From: Candidatus Poribacteria bacterium
GTDB taxonomy: Bacteria; Poribacteria; WGA-4E; PCPOR2b
Direction of reading: 5' to 3'
Assembly: GCA_022822785.1 (NCBI GenBank)
Contig: JAJEAL010000053.1
Coordinates: forward strand, 1-64,000
DNA: 64,000 bases
The position numbers and the translations under genes were made by a program. Shown here piece by piece: positions 54,993-64,000 of the stretch; position 1 is the stretch's first letter, and each line of letters opens with the position of its first letter. The notes below the pieces were generated by a model. It saw only the letters and a list, made by a program, of their open reading frames with translations. It ran no database searches and had not been told where the DNA came from.

Positions 54993-55787
54993 ATGATCGA
55001 TGTTCAACCTACCATGGATGACAATCAAGTCATGGATTTTGTCTCGAGAGGGTCCGTTGTTCTGGAGGGAGTTGTCTCCGGCGAGTTTAACGGTCAATGC
55101 GAAGCTTTGGCGGGGGGTAGAATCAACGAATTCGCGTGCACACCCGGATTTCGCAACGAGGTGCTTTTACACCCGAAGGTCGCTGGTGTTGCTCGTTCGC
55201 TGCTCGGACGAAATTTTTTTATCCCTGTAACCGCACACCACCATCTGTATGAAGAAGCACACCCTGGACAGACATGGCATTCCGATGGTCTCTCCGAATA
55301 CGGTTACGGCGTCAATCATTTGCAGTGCTATTACTACCCGCAGGACGTTACGCTTGAGGACGGTCCCACAATGGTGCTGCCCGGCTCCCATCATCGATTG
55401 GTTGACCGAGAGGCGATTGCCCATTACGGCGATATTTTAGGTCAAGTCTCCCTGACTGTTCCCGCTGGAACAGTCGTTTTGACCCACTACGGCATCTGGC
55501 ACAAAGCGGGACCAAAGTTGAATGCGAAACGTCGTGGGATGATTAAATTTTCGTATTTTCGAAATTCGCCGCCGAAGCGGGATTGGCTGATAGAATCGGA
55601 GGAGATACCGCCTTACGCCAATCGAGAGCGACACCCTTATGTCACCGAGGTCGAGTCTTATCGAGATCTCGCGTGTCGGCAGCGCACATGGAACTGGTTA
55701 TGTGGGGTGGATATAACTCCAGAAGTCAGCCACGGTGCCAAACTCTTCATCAACGCTCGTCCGCTCAGCGAAATTGCGAATATATAA
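54993..55787 (+). CDS. Phytanoyl-CoA dioxygenase (PhyH) family protein
   Basis: 264 residues; ATG 54993 with CAGGAGGAAACG upstream. TWHSDGLSEYG gives His96 and Asp98 of the iron site and GIWHKAGPKLNAKRR the distal His near 170 plus a 2-oxoglutarate Arg. Hydroxylation substrate unknown. With the neighbouring alcohol dehydrogenase and epimerase it may process a hydroxylated or sugar-like compound. Confidence 0.9.
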   Translation: MIDVQPTMDDNQVMDFVSRGSVVLEGVVSGEFNGQCEALAGGRINEFACTPGFRNEVLLHPKVAGVARSLLGRNFFIPVTAHHHLYEEAHPGQTWHSDGLSEYGYGVNHLQCYYYPQDVTLEDGPTMVLPGSHHRLVDREAIAHYGDILGQVSLTVPAGTVVLTHYGIWHKAGPKLNAKRRGMIKFSYFRNSPPKRDWLIESEEIPPYANRERHPYVTEVESYRDLACRQRTWNWLCGVDITPEVSHGAKLFINARPLSEIANI

Positions 55788-55801
55788 AAGGAGAACTTAC
55801 C

Positions 55802-56560
55802 ATGAAAGTACTAATCGTCGGCGGGGCAGGGCATGTCGGAACGATGACGCTGCCCTACATGAAATCACATCATCAGTTTCGCATCCTCGATCTTTCTCCA
55901 CCCCAAGATTCAACGGTCGAATATATCGAAGGTTCCGTGACCGACCCGGAGGTTGTCCAACAGGCGGTCAAGGGCATGGATGCGTTCATCTATATGGTCA
56001 TGCAGCGTCCCACCAGTGATTCATCATCAGCAGCGGATTTTGATGATGTCATTGCCAACTATCAAGTGAACGCAATGGGCCTCCATATTCTGCTGCACGC
56101 CGCGAAAGAAGAGGGCATCAAGCACGGTATTTACACCAGCACCTTCACCGTCCATGAACGGACACGCAGGAAGTTCCCATCTGAGGAAGATGTGCCACTT
56201 GATAACCCCGGTGTGTACGGCTTGACCAAAGGATTTGGGGAACGGATCTGTCGATACTTCTGCCGTGAACACGGTATGTCGATCATTGCCCTGCGAATCA
56301 CGGGTCCCAGGACCCGTCAGCAGTGGATCGAGCAACGCGGGCAACCCAAGTCCGATCATGTCCATCTCTGGGTGACAGATGAGGAAGACCTTGCACGGGC
56401 TTACCTTGGTGGTCTTTCCGTCGAACATACCGGCTTCGATGCCGTATTCATCGCCGGCGATGAGGAACAGCAAGAGATTAATCTGTCGAAAGCCAAGCGA
56501 TTGCTCGGTTGGGAACCGTTGACACATACTTATGTAAAAGTTGCTGAATCCGCCTCATAA
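55802..56560 (+). CDS. NAD-dependent epimerase/dehydratase (extended SDR)
   Basis: ATG at 55802 has AAGGAGAACTTACC upstream; 252 residues. Rossmann loop LIVGGAGHVGTMTL, catalytic VYGLTKGFGERI (Tyr-x-x-x-Lys) and Ser/Thr of IYTSTFTVHER. The family epimerises or dehydrates sugars or nucleotide-sugars. It follows the dioxygenase by 14 bp in the same operon. Confidence 0.9.
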   Translation: MKVLIVGGAGHVGTMTLPYMKSHHQFRILDLSPPQDSTVEYIEGSVTDPEVVQQAVKGMDAFIYMVMQRPTSDSSSAADFDDVIANYQVNAMGLHILLHAAKEEGIKHGIYTSTFTVHERTRRKFPSEEDVPLDNPGVYGLTKGFGERICRYFCREHGMSIIALRITGPRTRQQWIEQRGQPKSDHVHLWVTDEEDLARAYLGGLSVEHTGFDAVFIAGDEEQQEINLSKAKRLLGWEPLTHTYVKVAESAS

Positions 56561-56701
56561 TAACTAGCGATACAAGTTTGCAACTATTGACACGGGGAGT
56601 GAAACGTGAAACGTAATGCCTTACAGTTCACTGGTTCATTGGTTCATTCATTCCTCTTAGGTTTCAGTGGTTTACCTTCGTACTATGCTCCCTCTTTTGA
56701 C

Positions 56702-58363
56702 ATGAGTTTTCTTCTTATATGCTTCCTACCCCTTCTCATCAGCAGCTCTTCCACCGCAGCCCCACCTCAGTTTACATCGGTCACAAAGAACGCGGGAATC
56801 CACTTCAAACATCACGACGGTGGGCGTGGACAACGATACTTCGTCGAACCCCTCGGTGCCGGCGCAGCATTTCTGGACTATAACAACGATGGCTTTCAAG
56901 ACATCTACCTTGTCAACGGGGCTGATCTTCCCCCTTTTACGGAGAAGCAATTTGAGGACATTGAACCACCGCGAAACGCACTCTATCGCAACAACGGGGA
57001 TGGCACGTTTACCGATGTCGCAATGGAAGCCAGGGTCGCCGATACAGGCTACGGTATGGGGTGTGCGGTTGGAGATTACGATAATGATGGGTTTCCCGAC
57101 CTGTACGTGACCAACTTTGGGGCAAACGTCTTCTTCCGCAACAACGGGGACGATACTTTTACCGATGTCACGATGCAAACAGGCACCGGGGACCCGCGTT
57201 GGGGGGCAAGCTGCGCCTTTGTGGATTACGACAACGACGGTTTTTTAGACCTCTATGTGACAAACTATGTGAAGTACACAGTCGATTCCGATCAGGTTTG
57301 CATGGATAAAGGGGTGCGCGTCTACTGTGACCCACGCCTTTATGAGGGGGAGTTGGATATCCTCTATCACAACAACCGTGATGGCACTTTCACCGATGTG
57401 ACGGAATCCGCAGGTTTTGCTGAGGCAATGGGACGCGGACTCGCCCTCGCTTGGGGGGATTACAATGATGACGGTGATATGGATGTTTATATCGCCAACG
57501 ATGCTGACCAAAACTACCTTTACCGCAACAATAGTGACGGCACCTTTACCGATGTCAGTTTGACCGCAGGCGTTGGACTCAGCGAAGATGGAGAAGCGGA
57601 GAACGGCATGGGCGCCGACTTCGGGGATTACGATAACGATGGTCGCTTAGATCTCGTCGTAACCAACTTTCAGGATCAGACAAACACGCTCTACCGCAAC
57701 GAGGGCGATACACTGTTTACGGATGTGAGCTATGCGTCAGGAATTGGGACGATTAGCTTGCCTTACTTGGCATGGGGGGTTAGCTTTTGCGACTACGATA
57801 ACGATGGCTATCAAGATCTGTTCGTTGCCAACGGGCATCTGCATGAGAACGTGCAGGTGTTCAACCCCACCGGCTTTTATGAGCAACCCAATCTGCTTTT
57901 CCGCAACAATCGGGACGGCACCTTTGATGTGGTTGAGGATAGCTCAGGTTCCGGTATACGCTTGGAGAAGGTCAGCCGTGGCTTCGCGTACGCTGACTAC
58001 GACAACGATGGCGATCTTGACCTGCTTGTGACAAACCTGAAGGGCTCTCCGGACCTATTGGAGAATAGGGGTGGACAGAATAGGTGGTTGACCCTCAAAC
58101 TGATTGGGACGCGCAGCAATCGGGACGCGATTGGGGCACGGGTCACGGTAACAACAGGAAACCTAACACAGGTTCGGGAAGTTCGGAGTGGATCAAGCTA
58201 CCTATCGCAGAACGATATGCGGTTGCATTTTGGATTGGGGAAATATCGCCAAGTTGATCGGGTGGAGATCCGCTGGCCCAGCGGTCTGCAGGAATACCTT
58301 GAAGGAGTTAAAGTGAATCAAGCCCTCACATTGGTTGAGGGAAATGTAAGATCGAGCCGGTAG
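56702..58363 (+). CDS. Exported FG-GAP/VCBS repeat protein with ASPIC/UnbV domain (CRTAC1-like)
   Basis: The ATG at 56702 (MSFLLICFLPLLISS) gives a signal peptide; the upstream in-frame ATG at 56606 would read through a repeat. 553 residues. Many repeats with Ca-binding DYDNDGxxDLYV (such as AFLDYNNDGFQDIYLVNG, VGDYDNDGFPDLYVTN) form a beta-propeller of the integrin-like type; the C-terminal RDAIGARVTVTTGN, SGSSYLSQNDMRLHFGLG and VEIRWPSGLQEYLEGV are the ASPIC/UnbV domain. Likely a secreted adhesion or surface protein. Confidence 0.93.
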   Translation: MSFLLICFLPLLISSSSTAAPPQFTSVTKNAGIHFKHHDGGRGQRYFVEPLGAGAAFLDYNNDGFQDIYLVNGADLPPFTEKQFEDIEPPRNALYRNNGDGTFTDVAMEARVADTGYGMGCAVGDYDNDGFPDLYVTNFGANVFFRNNGDDTFTDVTMQTGTGDPRWGASCAFVDYDNDGFLDLYVTNYVKYTVDSDQVCMDKGVRVYCDPRLYEGELDILYHNNRDGTFTDVTESAGFAEAMGRGLALAWGDYNDDGDMDVYIANDADQNYLYRNNSDGTFTDVSLTAGVGLSEDGEAENGMGADFGDYDNDGRLDLVVTNFQDQTNTLYRNEGDTLFTDVSYASGIGTISLPYLAWGVSFCDYDNDGYQDLFVANGHLHENVQVFNPTGFYEQPNLLFRNNRDGTFDVVEDSSGSGIRLEKVSRGFAYADYDNDGDLDLLVTNLKGSPDLLENRGGQNRWLTLKLIGTRSNRDAIGARVTVTTGNLTQVREVRSGSSYLSQNDMRLHFGLGKYRQVDRVEIRWPSGLQEYLEGVKVNQALTLVEGNVRSSR

Positions 58364-58524
58364 GGGCGGGGTGCCCCCCCCCCTACAACGCCTGAAAATC
58401 AGATTCAATACCTTTCCCCCAATACGATTAATATAGAAAATTGCTTTGATTTTATTGAGGGAATTTGCTACACACAACTTTTTGAAGGGATTGACTTACC
58501 TATCATCTGCGGTCAGGTTCGACA

Positions 58525-59535
58525 CTATTTCTCAACTGGCTTGTCACCCTGTAATTTTGCGTTGTTCTCTTGGACTAGTTCAGCGATTGCCGGTTCAAGG
58601 GCGCGTCCCCGCACATTTGCCATGCGAATTACGCCTTCGCTGTCAATGAGATAGGTGTGCGGAATCGCATTGATCCCGTACATCATCGCCACCTGATTCC
58701 GCCAACCGTTTCCATCAAAAAACTGGGGCCAGGTAATCTTCTCTTTTTCTAGGTAACCGACTAGTGTATTCCGATTCTGATCGAGGCTGATGCCAATGAT
58801 TTGGAAGTTTGCGTCCTTATATTTCTCGTAGACCCGCTGCACGTTGGGCATTTCAACGATGCACGGTCCGCACCAAACCGCCCAGAAGTCTAGCAAAACC
58901 ACCTTGCCGCGATACTGTTCTATCGACAGGTCGTTGCCGTTGAGGTCTTTCACGTTGAAATCAATTGCTTTTTTGCCAACCAGTGCATCCGGTCGATTTC
59001 TAGGTGAGGATCTTGAAGGAATTTCGCCGGTCCGATCTGCCTTATTTAGTTCTAGTAACCGTTTCGCGGTCTTTGCAGACTCGCGTGAACTGTGTTTTGG
59101 GTGTTCAACTAGTTGACGATATGCCGCATCCGCTTTGTCGTGCTGACCGAGCCGATCGTAGGCTAATCCCATCTCCAGCAGAGCGGGTGCGAAATAGGTG
59201 GCTTTCGGATAATTCTCCACAAGTTGTTGGTAAGCCTTAACTGCTTTCTCGGTATCCCCTGCTTTAGTCAGTGCGTTGCCGAAGATGTAATAGACCTGAT
59301 CGACCCGCTTGTATTTCGGATGCTCCTCAATAAATGCACGTGATTTCTGAATCAACATCTTAATACCCGCTGGCTCGCTGTTTCGGGCAACCATTTTATG
59401 GAGCCGCTTAATCTCTTGATACCTATAGCTGGTCTTGATTGAACTCGCGTAGACAGCAGAGATGCAAAGCGTTGTGAGTATACAACCAACTGCGATGAAT
59501 AAGGGATAGCGGCTGAAGCCATTGTGAGAGCGCAT
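58525..59535 (-). CDS. TPR protein with TlpA-like thioredoxin domain
   Basis: 336 residues. N-terminal membrane anchor (LFIAVGCILTTLCISAVYA), TPR region (KAGDTEKAVKAYQQLVENYP, DRLGQHDKADAAYRQLVEHP) and from about 188 an AhpC/TlpA domain with VLLDFWAVWCGPCIVEMP (WCGPC at 221-225) and GINAIPHTYLID (cis-Pro). It is a periplasmic thiol-disulfide reductase, perhaps for heme or cytochrome assembly. ATG at 59535 has AGGAGGTATTAAC upstream. Confidence 0.92.
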   Translation of the reverse strand: MRSHNGFSRYPLFIAVGCILTTLCISAVYASSIKTSYRYQEIKRLHKMVARNSEPAGIKMLIQKSRAFIEEHPKYKRVDQVYYIFGNALTKAGDTEKAVKAYQQLVENYPKATYFAPALLEMGLAYDRLGQHDKADAAYRQLVEHPKHSSRESAKTAKRLLELNKADRTGEIPSRSSPRNRPDALVGKKAIDFNVKDLNGNDLSIEQYRGKVVLLDFWAVWCGPCIVEMPNVQRVYEKYKDANFQIIGISLDQNRNTLVGYLEKEKITWPQFFDGNGWRNQVAMMYGINAIPHTYLIDSEGVIRMANVRGRALEPAIAELVQENNAKLQGDKPVEK

Positions 59536-59607
59536 GTTAATACCTCCTGTTCGGTTTGATTGGAATTGATCCGTCCATTCCGATGGTATAGCGTAACTGC
59601 TTCACTT

Positions 59608-60210
59608 CTACTGATCGAGTGCGTGCTGATAGGAGTAATTCAGCAATAGTTTAATCTCTTCAACCTGCACGGCTTGTAAAAACGCTTTTACTGCTTCCGG
59701 GGTTGACCTATCCCCATCTGCAGCCTGACACCAGTCAACGAACCGAAAAGCATCCCAATCCTCCGTTTTTTCGATTACTTCGGCATAGTGTGCAAGTGAA
59801 TCCGATTCAGTTGAAGCTGCTTGGAGTACTGTTAACGCTCGTCCACGGAGTTCGGGGAAGGTGGGATGCACGCCAACGCGTCCAAACCAGTACTTGGCGT
59901 TACTATAGTCAGGCTCGCGGCGGTGCATAATGCCGTGCCAATAACTACCTGTCTTAGTTTCAATCCCCTGTGAGATTGTGTGTGACGCATCAAGTGCATC
60001 GTTCCAGAGCAGCAAGCCACTCTGTGTCGCGTGCCCCATCGTCGAATCATCAATAGATTGCCCATCGAAGAGTGCCTCAAGTGAAATAGTTTTAATCCGA
60101 TGGGTGAGTTCGCGGTTCCACTCTCCCGCTGGAGCGAGGGCCGGCAGGGGGTCGCGGGTTTCTAGTTCCTCTACAATGCTTGCAATTGTTGATGAATACG
60201 CAAAACTCAT
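59608..60210 (-). CDS. Uncharacterised protein
   Basis: 200 residues. Contains a recognisable block SYWHGIMHRREPDYSNAKYW followed by VGVHPTFPELR, with several His and Trp, then helices (VEEIKLLLNYSYQHALDQ). I have seen similar blocks in hypothetical proteins but no function is known. ATG at 60210 has AAAGGAGAGATTT upstream. It ends 73 bp upstream of the TlpA-like gene and follows the VOC gene by 24 bp, so the three may be co-transcribed. Confidence 0.65.
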   Translation of the reverse strand: MSFAYSSTIASIVEELETRDPLPALAPAGEWNRELTHRIKTISLEALFDGQSIDDSTMGHATQSGLLLWNDALDASHTISQGIETKTGSYWHGIMHRREPDYSNAKYWFGRVGVHPTFPELRGRALTVLQAASTESDSLAHYAEVIEKTEDWDAFRFVDWCQAADGDRSTPEAVKAFLQAVQVEEIKLLLNYSYQHALDQ

Positions 60211-60234
60211 AAATCTCTCCTTTCTATAGTCCTG

Positions 60235-60705
60235 CTAGGACTGTCTGCCCCCTTCCGCGATAGCGAGTAACTCCGCGTCTGACAGTTCCAAATCAACCGG
60301 CTCAGAGAGCGGTTGTGCTATCTTGTAAGGTGTCTTGGCATAAATCTCAACAACGTTATCGTCAGGATCGTAGCAGTAGATAGCGAGGGCGATGCCATGG
60401 CTGACAGTGCTGCGGAAACGTACCCCCTCTTCTTTCAGTCGATGATAAAACTGCTTTAGGGTTGGTAAATCTTCCACGATGAAGGACACCTGCTGAATAA
60501 CCTTTGCCCCCGCGGGTACGTCCCTGCCGGGACAGAGGGCGACCTCATGGTGCTCCTCATCTGGCTGTGCGCTGAGGAACGTGATATTACCGTCAGGGTC
60601 TTCGTCGGTAACTGTGAGTCCCAAGATACGGGTGTAAAAATCTTTGGATCGTTGTAGGTCGGTACAGTAGATGCCCACATGCCCTAGTTCTTTAACGGCT
60701 AACAT
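60235..60705 (-). CDS. Glyoxalase/bleomycin-resistance (VOC) family protein
   Basis: The start ATG at 60705 (MLAVKELGHVGIYC) follows AGGAGGAGAGAT; 156 residues. VOC metal ligands are likely in KELGHVGIYCTDL, EEHHEVALC and the C-terminal DPDDNVVEIYAK (Glu). The family includes glyoxalase I, dioxygenases and epimerases that bind divalent metals. The exact reaction is not visible. Confidence 0.88.
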   Translation of the reverse strand: MLAVKELGHVGIYCTDLQRSKDFYTRILGLTVTDEDPDGNITFLSAQPDEEHHEVALCPGRDVPAGAKVIQQVSFIVEDLPTLKQFYHRLKEEGVRFRSTVSHGIALAIYCYDPDDNVVEIYAKTPYKIAQPLSEPVDLELSDAELLAIAEGGRQS

Positions 60706-60945
60706 ATCTCTCCTCCTGTTCCTAAGACAACGAATTAATGAAAGGTCATCCCGATTAGACCGGGGTTCCGTAGATAGCAACGCTTGTTATTCCCTGCGGG
60801 TGGATGGGATTTACGACTGTTCACCCCCGAATAGAGTCATCCAAAATAGGCACCCTTAATTTAGCACACTATCCCTCGCTAAGTCAACCTGTATGATGTC
60901 TGTCGTTAGGTTCTCAGTTTTTCACTGGATCAACCACACAAAAAC

Positions 60946-60954
60946 TGATATAAT
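60946..60954 (+). promoter_or_regulatory. Extended -10 promoter for TauE-like gene
   Basis: TGATATAAT (60946-60954) is an extended -10 (TGnTATAAT) 50 bases before the ATG at 61005; no good -35 hexamer at standard distance. Confidence 0.5.
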
Positions 60955-61004
60955 CGTGACTATAGTCTTTCAATTCAACCAACGAGGAGTTGCAAAAACA
61001 ATAT

Positions 61005-61766
61005 ATGGAAAATCTTTGGGAAATCCCGTTAATTCTTGTTACCGGTGTCTGCGCCGGTTTCCTCAACACCGTTGCCGGTGGCGGTTCACTACTCACCCTT
61101 CCTATTCTCATCTTTCTCGGCTTACCGCCCGCAACCGCAAATGGGACAAACAGGGTCGCGGTTTTCGTCCAGAATGCTAGTGGCATCATGGGGTTCCGCC
61201 GCAAGGGCGTTTCTGACTTTGGTTATAGTACACTTCTTACCCTACCTGCACTCGTTGGGGCATGGCTCGGCGCGAAAATTGCCGTTGATATGAATGAAAT
61301 GATTTTCAACCGCGTTCTCGCCGGCATCATGATTGCGGTGCTCTTTCTCACCCTCTTTAATCCAACTAAGAAGTTACAAAGTGACACGGCAAATTTGAGC
61401 ATAGTCCGCAAAATTATCGGGATGCTCGTCTTCTTTTTTGTGGGTATTTACGGTGGTTTTATTCAGGCAGGAGCCGGCTTCATCATCATTGCGGCGCTGA
61501 CGCTGACAAACGGTTTCGATCTAGTACGTACTAATGCGATCAAGTTGTTTGTGGTCTTTTTTTATACCGTCAGTGCATTGTTTGTCTTCGTTCAGAGCGG
61601 AAATGTCAATTGGTCACTTGGGTTGACGCTTGCCGTTGGGAATGCGACAGGTGCTTGGATCGGTAGTCACTGGGCAGTAGACAAGGGCGATAAGTGGATT
61701 CGGGTTGTTCTTGTTGTCGCCGTTCTCGCATTTGCAATTCGGCTCTTTTGGCAAACCCTTGGGTAA
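61005..61766 (+). CDS. TauE/SafE-family membrane protein (sulfite/sulfonate exporter-like)
   Basis: ATG at 61005, with GAGGAG 15-20 bases upstream; a TTG at 60990 is closer to the SD but less likely. 253 residues, about eight membrane segments. Signature pieces: GVCAGFLNTVAGGGSLLTLP, GLPPATANGTNRVAV and the second-half repeat GIYGGFIQAGAGFIIIAAL, TNAIKLFVVFFYTV. These proteins move sulfite, sulfoacetate or related anions out of the cell. With a sulfatase elsewhere in the window, sulfur handling is conceivable but not shown. Confidence 0.9.
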   Translation: MENLWEIPLILVTGVCAGFLNTVAGGGSLLTLPILIFLGLPPATANGTNRVAVFVQNASGIMGFRRKGVSDFGYSTLLTLPALVGAWLGAKIAVDMNEMIFNRVLAGIMIAVLFLTLFNPTKKLQSDTANLSIVRKIIGMLVFFFVGIYGGFIQAGAGFIIIAALTLTNGFDLVRTNAIKLFVVFFYTVSALFVFVQSGNVNWSLGLTLAVGNATGAWIGSHWAVDKGDKWIRVVLVVAVLAFAIRLFWQTLG

Positions 61767-61796
61767 GAAAAGAGGGGACAACATTGAAGCGTACCC

Positions 61797-64000
61797 CTAT
61801 GTACTCTGACGATCTTCCTCAATTTGCGTTAGCAACTGCTCGACAGCAATATCAAGTTGACTATCTATTCCCTGTGCTGCTTCACCGAGCGGGCGATCGA
61901 CCTCAACGTCAACCGGACGGGCGGTGCCCTCCGTATTCTCACCGTCCAAGGTGGAAACCTTTAGTCGGGGCAGCCGGAAGACTGTGCCGTCTAGCAAGCT
62001 CCAACCCCAGGTCCAAATGACCGCTCCGGCTGTGGGCATTCCGACCACTTTACCCAGTCCCAATCTTTGGAATCCCTCGCTGAACATCTCCGCATTGCTT
62101 CCGGAATGTTCATTGGTAATTAAAATAACAGGCTGCTCTAAGATGCGATTGCCTGCGAGATTCGTGTCGGTCGTGCTGACTAAACCGCGATAATTCGATT
62201 GGGTATAGGCTCTCCGGTTCAAAACATCAAGGATAAAAGGCGCGATATGTCCACCGGGGTTAAATCGGACATCGATCACTACCCCTTCTTTATCGTGTGT
62301 CTCGGTGTCAAGGTCAGCGATAAAGCGGAGATACGCTTCGTAGGACATCTCACGGATGTGAACGTATCCCAGCCGTCGATTGCTCTTGTCGTGGACGTAG
62401 GCCTCATTCCACCGCACCCATTCCTTGTAACGGAGGTGTCGGTGCTGGCCGCTGTCAATCGGCTGGACGATGATTTCACGGGCGCCTTCAAGCTGGGGCG
62501 TATTGTTGAGCTTCAGGGTTACCCGTTTCCCTCTTTTGCGCTGCAGCTGCTCAGGAAGGTTGATCTCTCGGTTGAGGGCAATCCCATCAACTGCAACCAG
62601 ATACTCTCCAGTTTGTGCGGGCTCTTCTGGAAGCGTTAGTGGAGATTCAGGGGTGATTGCGGAAATTTTGAAGTGTCCATTCCTCTCCAGCGTCTCTCGA
62701 TCGAAATCTGCTCCGAGAAAACTATCCGGCGCACTGTCAGCCCAACCACCGGCGCCGAGATGGGACGCATTCAATTCCCCAACCATAAGATTCAAAAGTT
62801 CTCGGAACTCCGCCTGTGTTTGCACCCCTTGCACCATCGGGCGAAACGTCCGATGTACCTGTTCCCAATCACAACCGTGGAATTGTGGGTCGTAAAATCC
62901 ATCCCGAATCAACCGCCACGCTTCATCGAAGGCTTGCATCTTTTCGAGGTGGAAGTTGACCTGCACCTCTGCTCTCGTATCTAACGCTTTTGCCTCCCCC
63001 TCCTTCGCGCCATCTTCACCCATCCCCAGGGAGTGAATGCGGCCACCATCGGTGTAATAGAACTTTTTGCCGTTCGGTATGAAATGTACGCTGCCCTTTC
63101 CGCTAGCTGTTGCTGTCAACTGTTTGGGTAATTCATCTCGCTTATCCTCCTCAAGAGACATGCTCCATAGATTTGGCTGGCCCGTCATGGCAACGCGAAA
63201 GACGAGCGTTTTGCTGTTAGGTCGAATACTTTCAACGCGGGCGTTGAGCTTGAAATCAGTGAGAAAGCGTAACCGATGTTTAATCCCTTCAAATTCAATC
63301 TCAATAGGCTCAATCTTCTTTTTAGGTTTTTTGTCTGCTGCTTTTCTGTTCTCGGTATCCTGTTCGTTTTCTGATTCGTCCGGGCTTTCCGTTCCTGAAT
63401 CGGCTTGCTCTTTTTCACTGGATTCTGCTTCCGGTGGCAGTGGTTCGTCCGGCTGCTCCTCCTGAAATAGTCGATCGAAATCATCCTCCTTGAAAACCGG
63501 TCGAATCGGCTTTAGATCTACCCGCGCAATCTGTGATTCAGCGCGATACTGTCCTGTATTAAATGTAATAAATTTTCCGTTGGGGGACCAGATGATACTA
63601 TCCATGCCGATGTTACTCAAGAAGGTCAGCTGAGTGGGGGTATCCGCTTCGATATGTTGGACATAAAGGTTGTTGAAGAAGTTGGTATCCGTTGCGATAA
63701 AGGTTAACCACTGACTATCCGGCGACCATTCAAACTCTGTTGGCTCTGGTGCGCTTATAAACGCCTGATTAGTAATAAAAGGTCGTTTCTCCTCCGTTTC
63801 TACATTCATCAGCCAGATGTCGCCCGTGCTTCCAGCTGTATCAGAATGCAGCGGGACCTGAATATATGCAAGCCACTTCCCATCTGGTGAATACTTCGGT
63901 GCGTATTTCTGCTCCGGCGAGTCCGTCAGTTGCGTCTCCCCCCGTTCTTTGAAGTGATAATGAAAAACTTCGTTGTGCCCCGTCCGATCCGAAATGTACA
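61797..64000 (-). CDS. Tricorn-like protease (S41 family), 5' end outside window
   Basis: The frame stays open to the window edge (YISDRTGHNEVFHYHF at the first full codons), so the listed end is not the start. At least 734 residues: WD40-like PD40 repeats (SPDGKWLAYIQV, EWSPDSQWLTFIATD, IWSPNGKFITFNT), an acidic Glu/Lys-rich linker, a second propeller part, a PDZ-like domain (GEYLVAVDGIALNREINLP), and the S41 core with LGYVHIREM, GVVIDVRFNPGGHI and NEHSGSNAEMFSEGFQRLGL, whose Ser in GSNAE is the nucleophile. It would degrade peptides. Location uncertain as the N-terminus is missing. Confidence 0.92.
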   Translation of the reverse strand, partial: YISDRTGHNEVFHYHFKERGETQLTDSPEQKYAPKYSPDGKWLAYIQVPLHSDTAGSTGDIWLMNVETEEKRPFITNQAFISAPEPTEFEWSPDSQWLTFIATDTNFFNNLYVQHIEADTPTQLTFLSNIGMDSIIWSPNGKFITFNTGQYRAESQIARVDLKPIRPVFKEDDFDRLFQEEQPDEPLPPEAESSEKEQADSGTESPDESENEQDTENRKAADKKPKKKIEPIEIEFEGIKHRLRFLTDFKLNARVESIRPNSKTLVFRVAMTGQPNLWSMSLEEDKRDELPKQLTATASGKGSVHFIPNGKKFYYTDGGRIHSLGMGEDGAKEGEAKALDTRAEVQVNFHLEKMQAFDEAWRLIRDGFYDPQFHGCDWEQVHRTFRPMVQGVQTQAEFRELLNLMVGELNASHLGAGGWADSAPDSFLGADFDRETLERNGHFKISAITPESPLTLPEEPAQTGEYLVAVDGIALNREINLPEQLQRKRGKRVTLKLNNTPQLEGAREIIVQPIDSGQHRHLRYKEWVRWNEAYVHDKSNRRLGYVHIREMSYEAYLRFIADLDTETHDKEGVVIDVRFNPGGHIAPFILDVLNRRAYTQSNYRGLVSTTDTNLAGNRILEQPVILITNEHSGSNAEMFSEGFQRLGLGKVVGMPTAGAVIWTWGWSLLDGTVFRLPRLKVSTLDGENTEGTARPVDVEVDRPLGEAAQGIDSQLDIAVEQLLTQIEEDRQST

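Noticed and set aside
58364-58390. GTAGGGGCGGGGT / CCCCCCCCCCTAC palindrome as a terminator of the FG-GAP gene
   Set aside because: No T tract, and the C run makes the stem ambiguous; more likely another dispersed GTAGGGGC repeat.

Overview
The window reads as a chromosomal segment of an uncultured bacterium of about 50% GC. Phytanoyl-CoA dioxygenase-like enzymes, Gfo/Idh/MocA oxidoreductases, a sulfatase, creatininase, MlrC-type peptidase, sialidase-like propellers, SMP-30 and an FG-GAP/UnbV protein occur together with many short palindromic and MITE-like intergenic repeats. This combination resembles Candidatus Poribacteria or a related sponge/marine-associated lineage. That assignment is an inference from gene content; the window has no rRNA or universal marker to confirm it.

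Region 1 (1-8.5 kb) is an AT-richer, rearranged defence-type island. It has an IS3-type transposase tail that cuts off a VFLNCPFD-type gene, an antidote/TPR chimera, and a minus-strand cassette: DEAD/DEAH helicase with N-terminal nuclease-like domain, beta-class DNA methyltransferase, then PD-(D/E)XK nuclease. A complete IS3-family element with 26-bp ends and a 3-bp target duplication sits between the last two. Upstream of the helicase lies the cut-off start of a PLD-domain helicase.

Region 2 (8.6-33.6 kb) is catabolic. A Tat-exported PaoABC-like molybdenum aldehyde oxidoreductase and a cysteine-rich small protein lie on the minus strand. A long plus-strand series follows: DUF1326, creatininase, TIM-barrel isomerase, alpha/alpha-barrel-like protein, dioxygenases, M81 peptidase, three Gfo/Idh/MocA enzymes, sulfatase, aldo-keto reductase, Ldh2-type dehydrogenase, RNase HI fusion, ureidoglycolate lyase and an orphan ABC permease. 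Several genes could act on purine/ureide nitrogen or sulfated and unusual sugars, but no complete pathway is visible.

Region 3 (33.6-38 kb) is amino-acid biosynthesis: DAHP synthase, a methyltransferase and 2-isopropylmalate synthase. The DAHP synthase gene is preceded by a Tyr/Phe-rich leader peptide and mutually exclusive RNA hairpins, a textbook-style attenuator. A 140-bp MITE-like element with terminal inverted repeats and a 6-bp direct repeat lies between a promoter and this leader.

Region 4 (38-64 kb) is mixed. A minus-strand operon holds a SelA-like PLP enzyme, small protein, GH-like TIM barrel and two BNR propellers. It is followed by an Nramp-like transporter lacking the metal motif, SMP-30, a ManD-type dehydratase with a frameshifted UxuA-type mannonate dehydratase, a sacsin-like GHKL ATPase fused to a nuclease (probable defence gene), a GH43/32-like propeller, alcohol dehydrogenase, dioxygenase, epimerase, FG-GAP/UnbV protein, TlpA-like thioredoxin, VOC protein, TauE-like exporter and a tricorn-like protease running off the right edge. 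No tRNA, rRNA, CRISPR array or replication origin was recognised.
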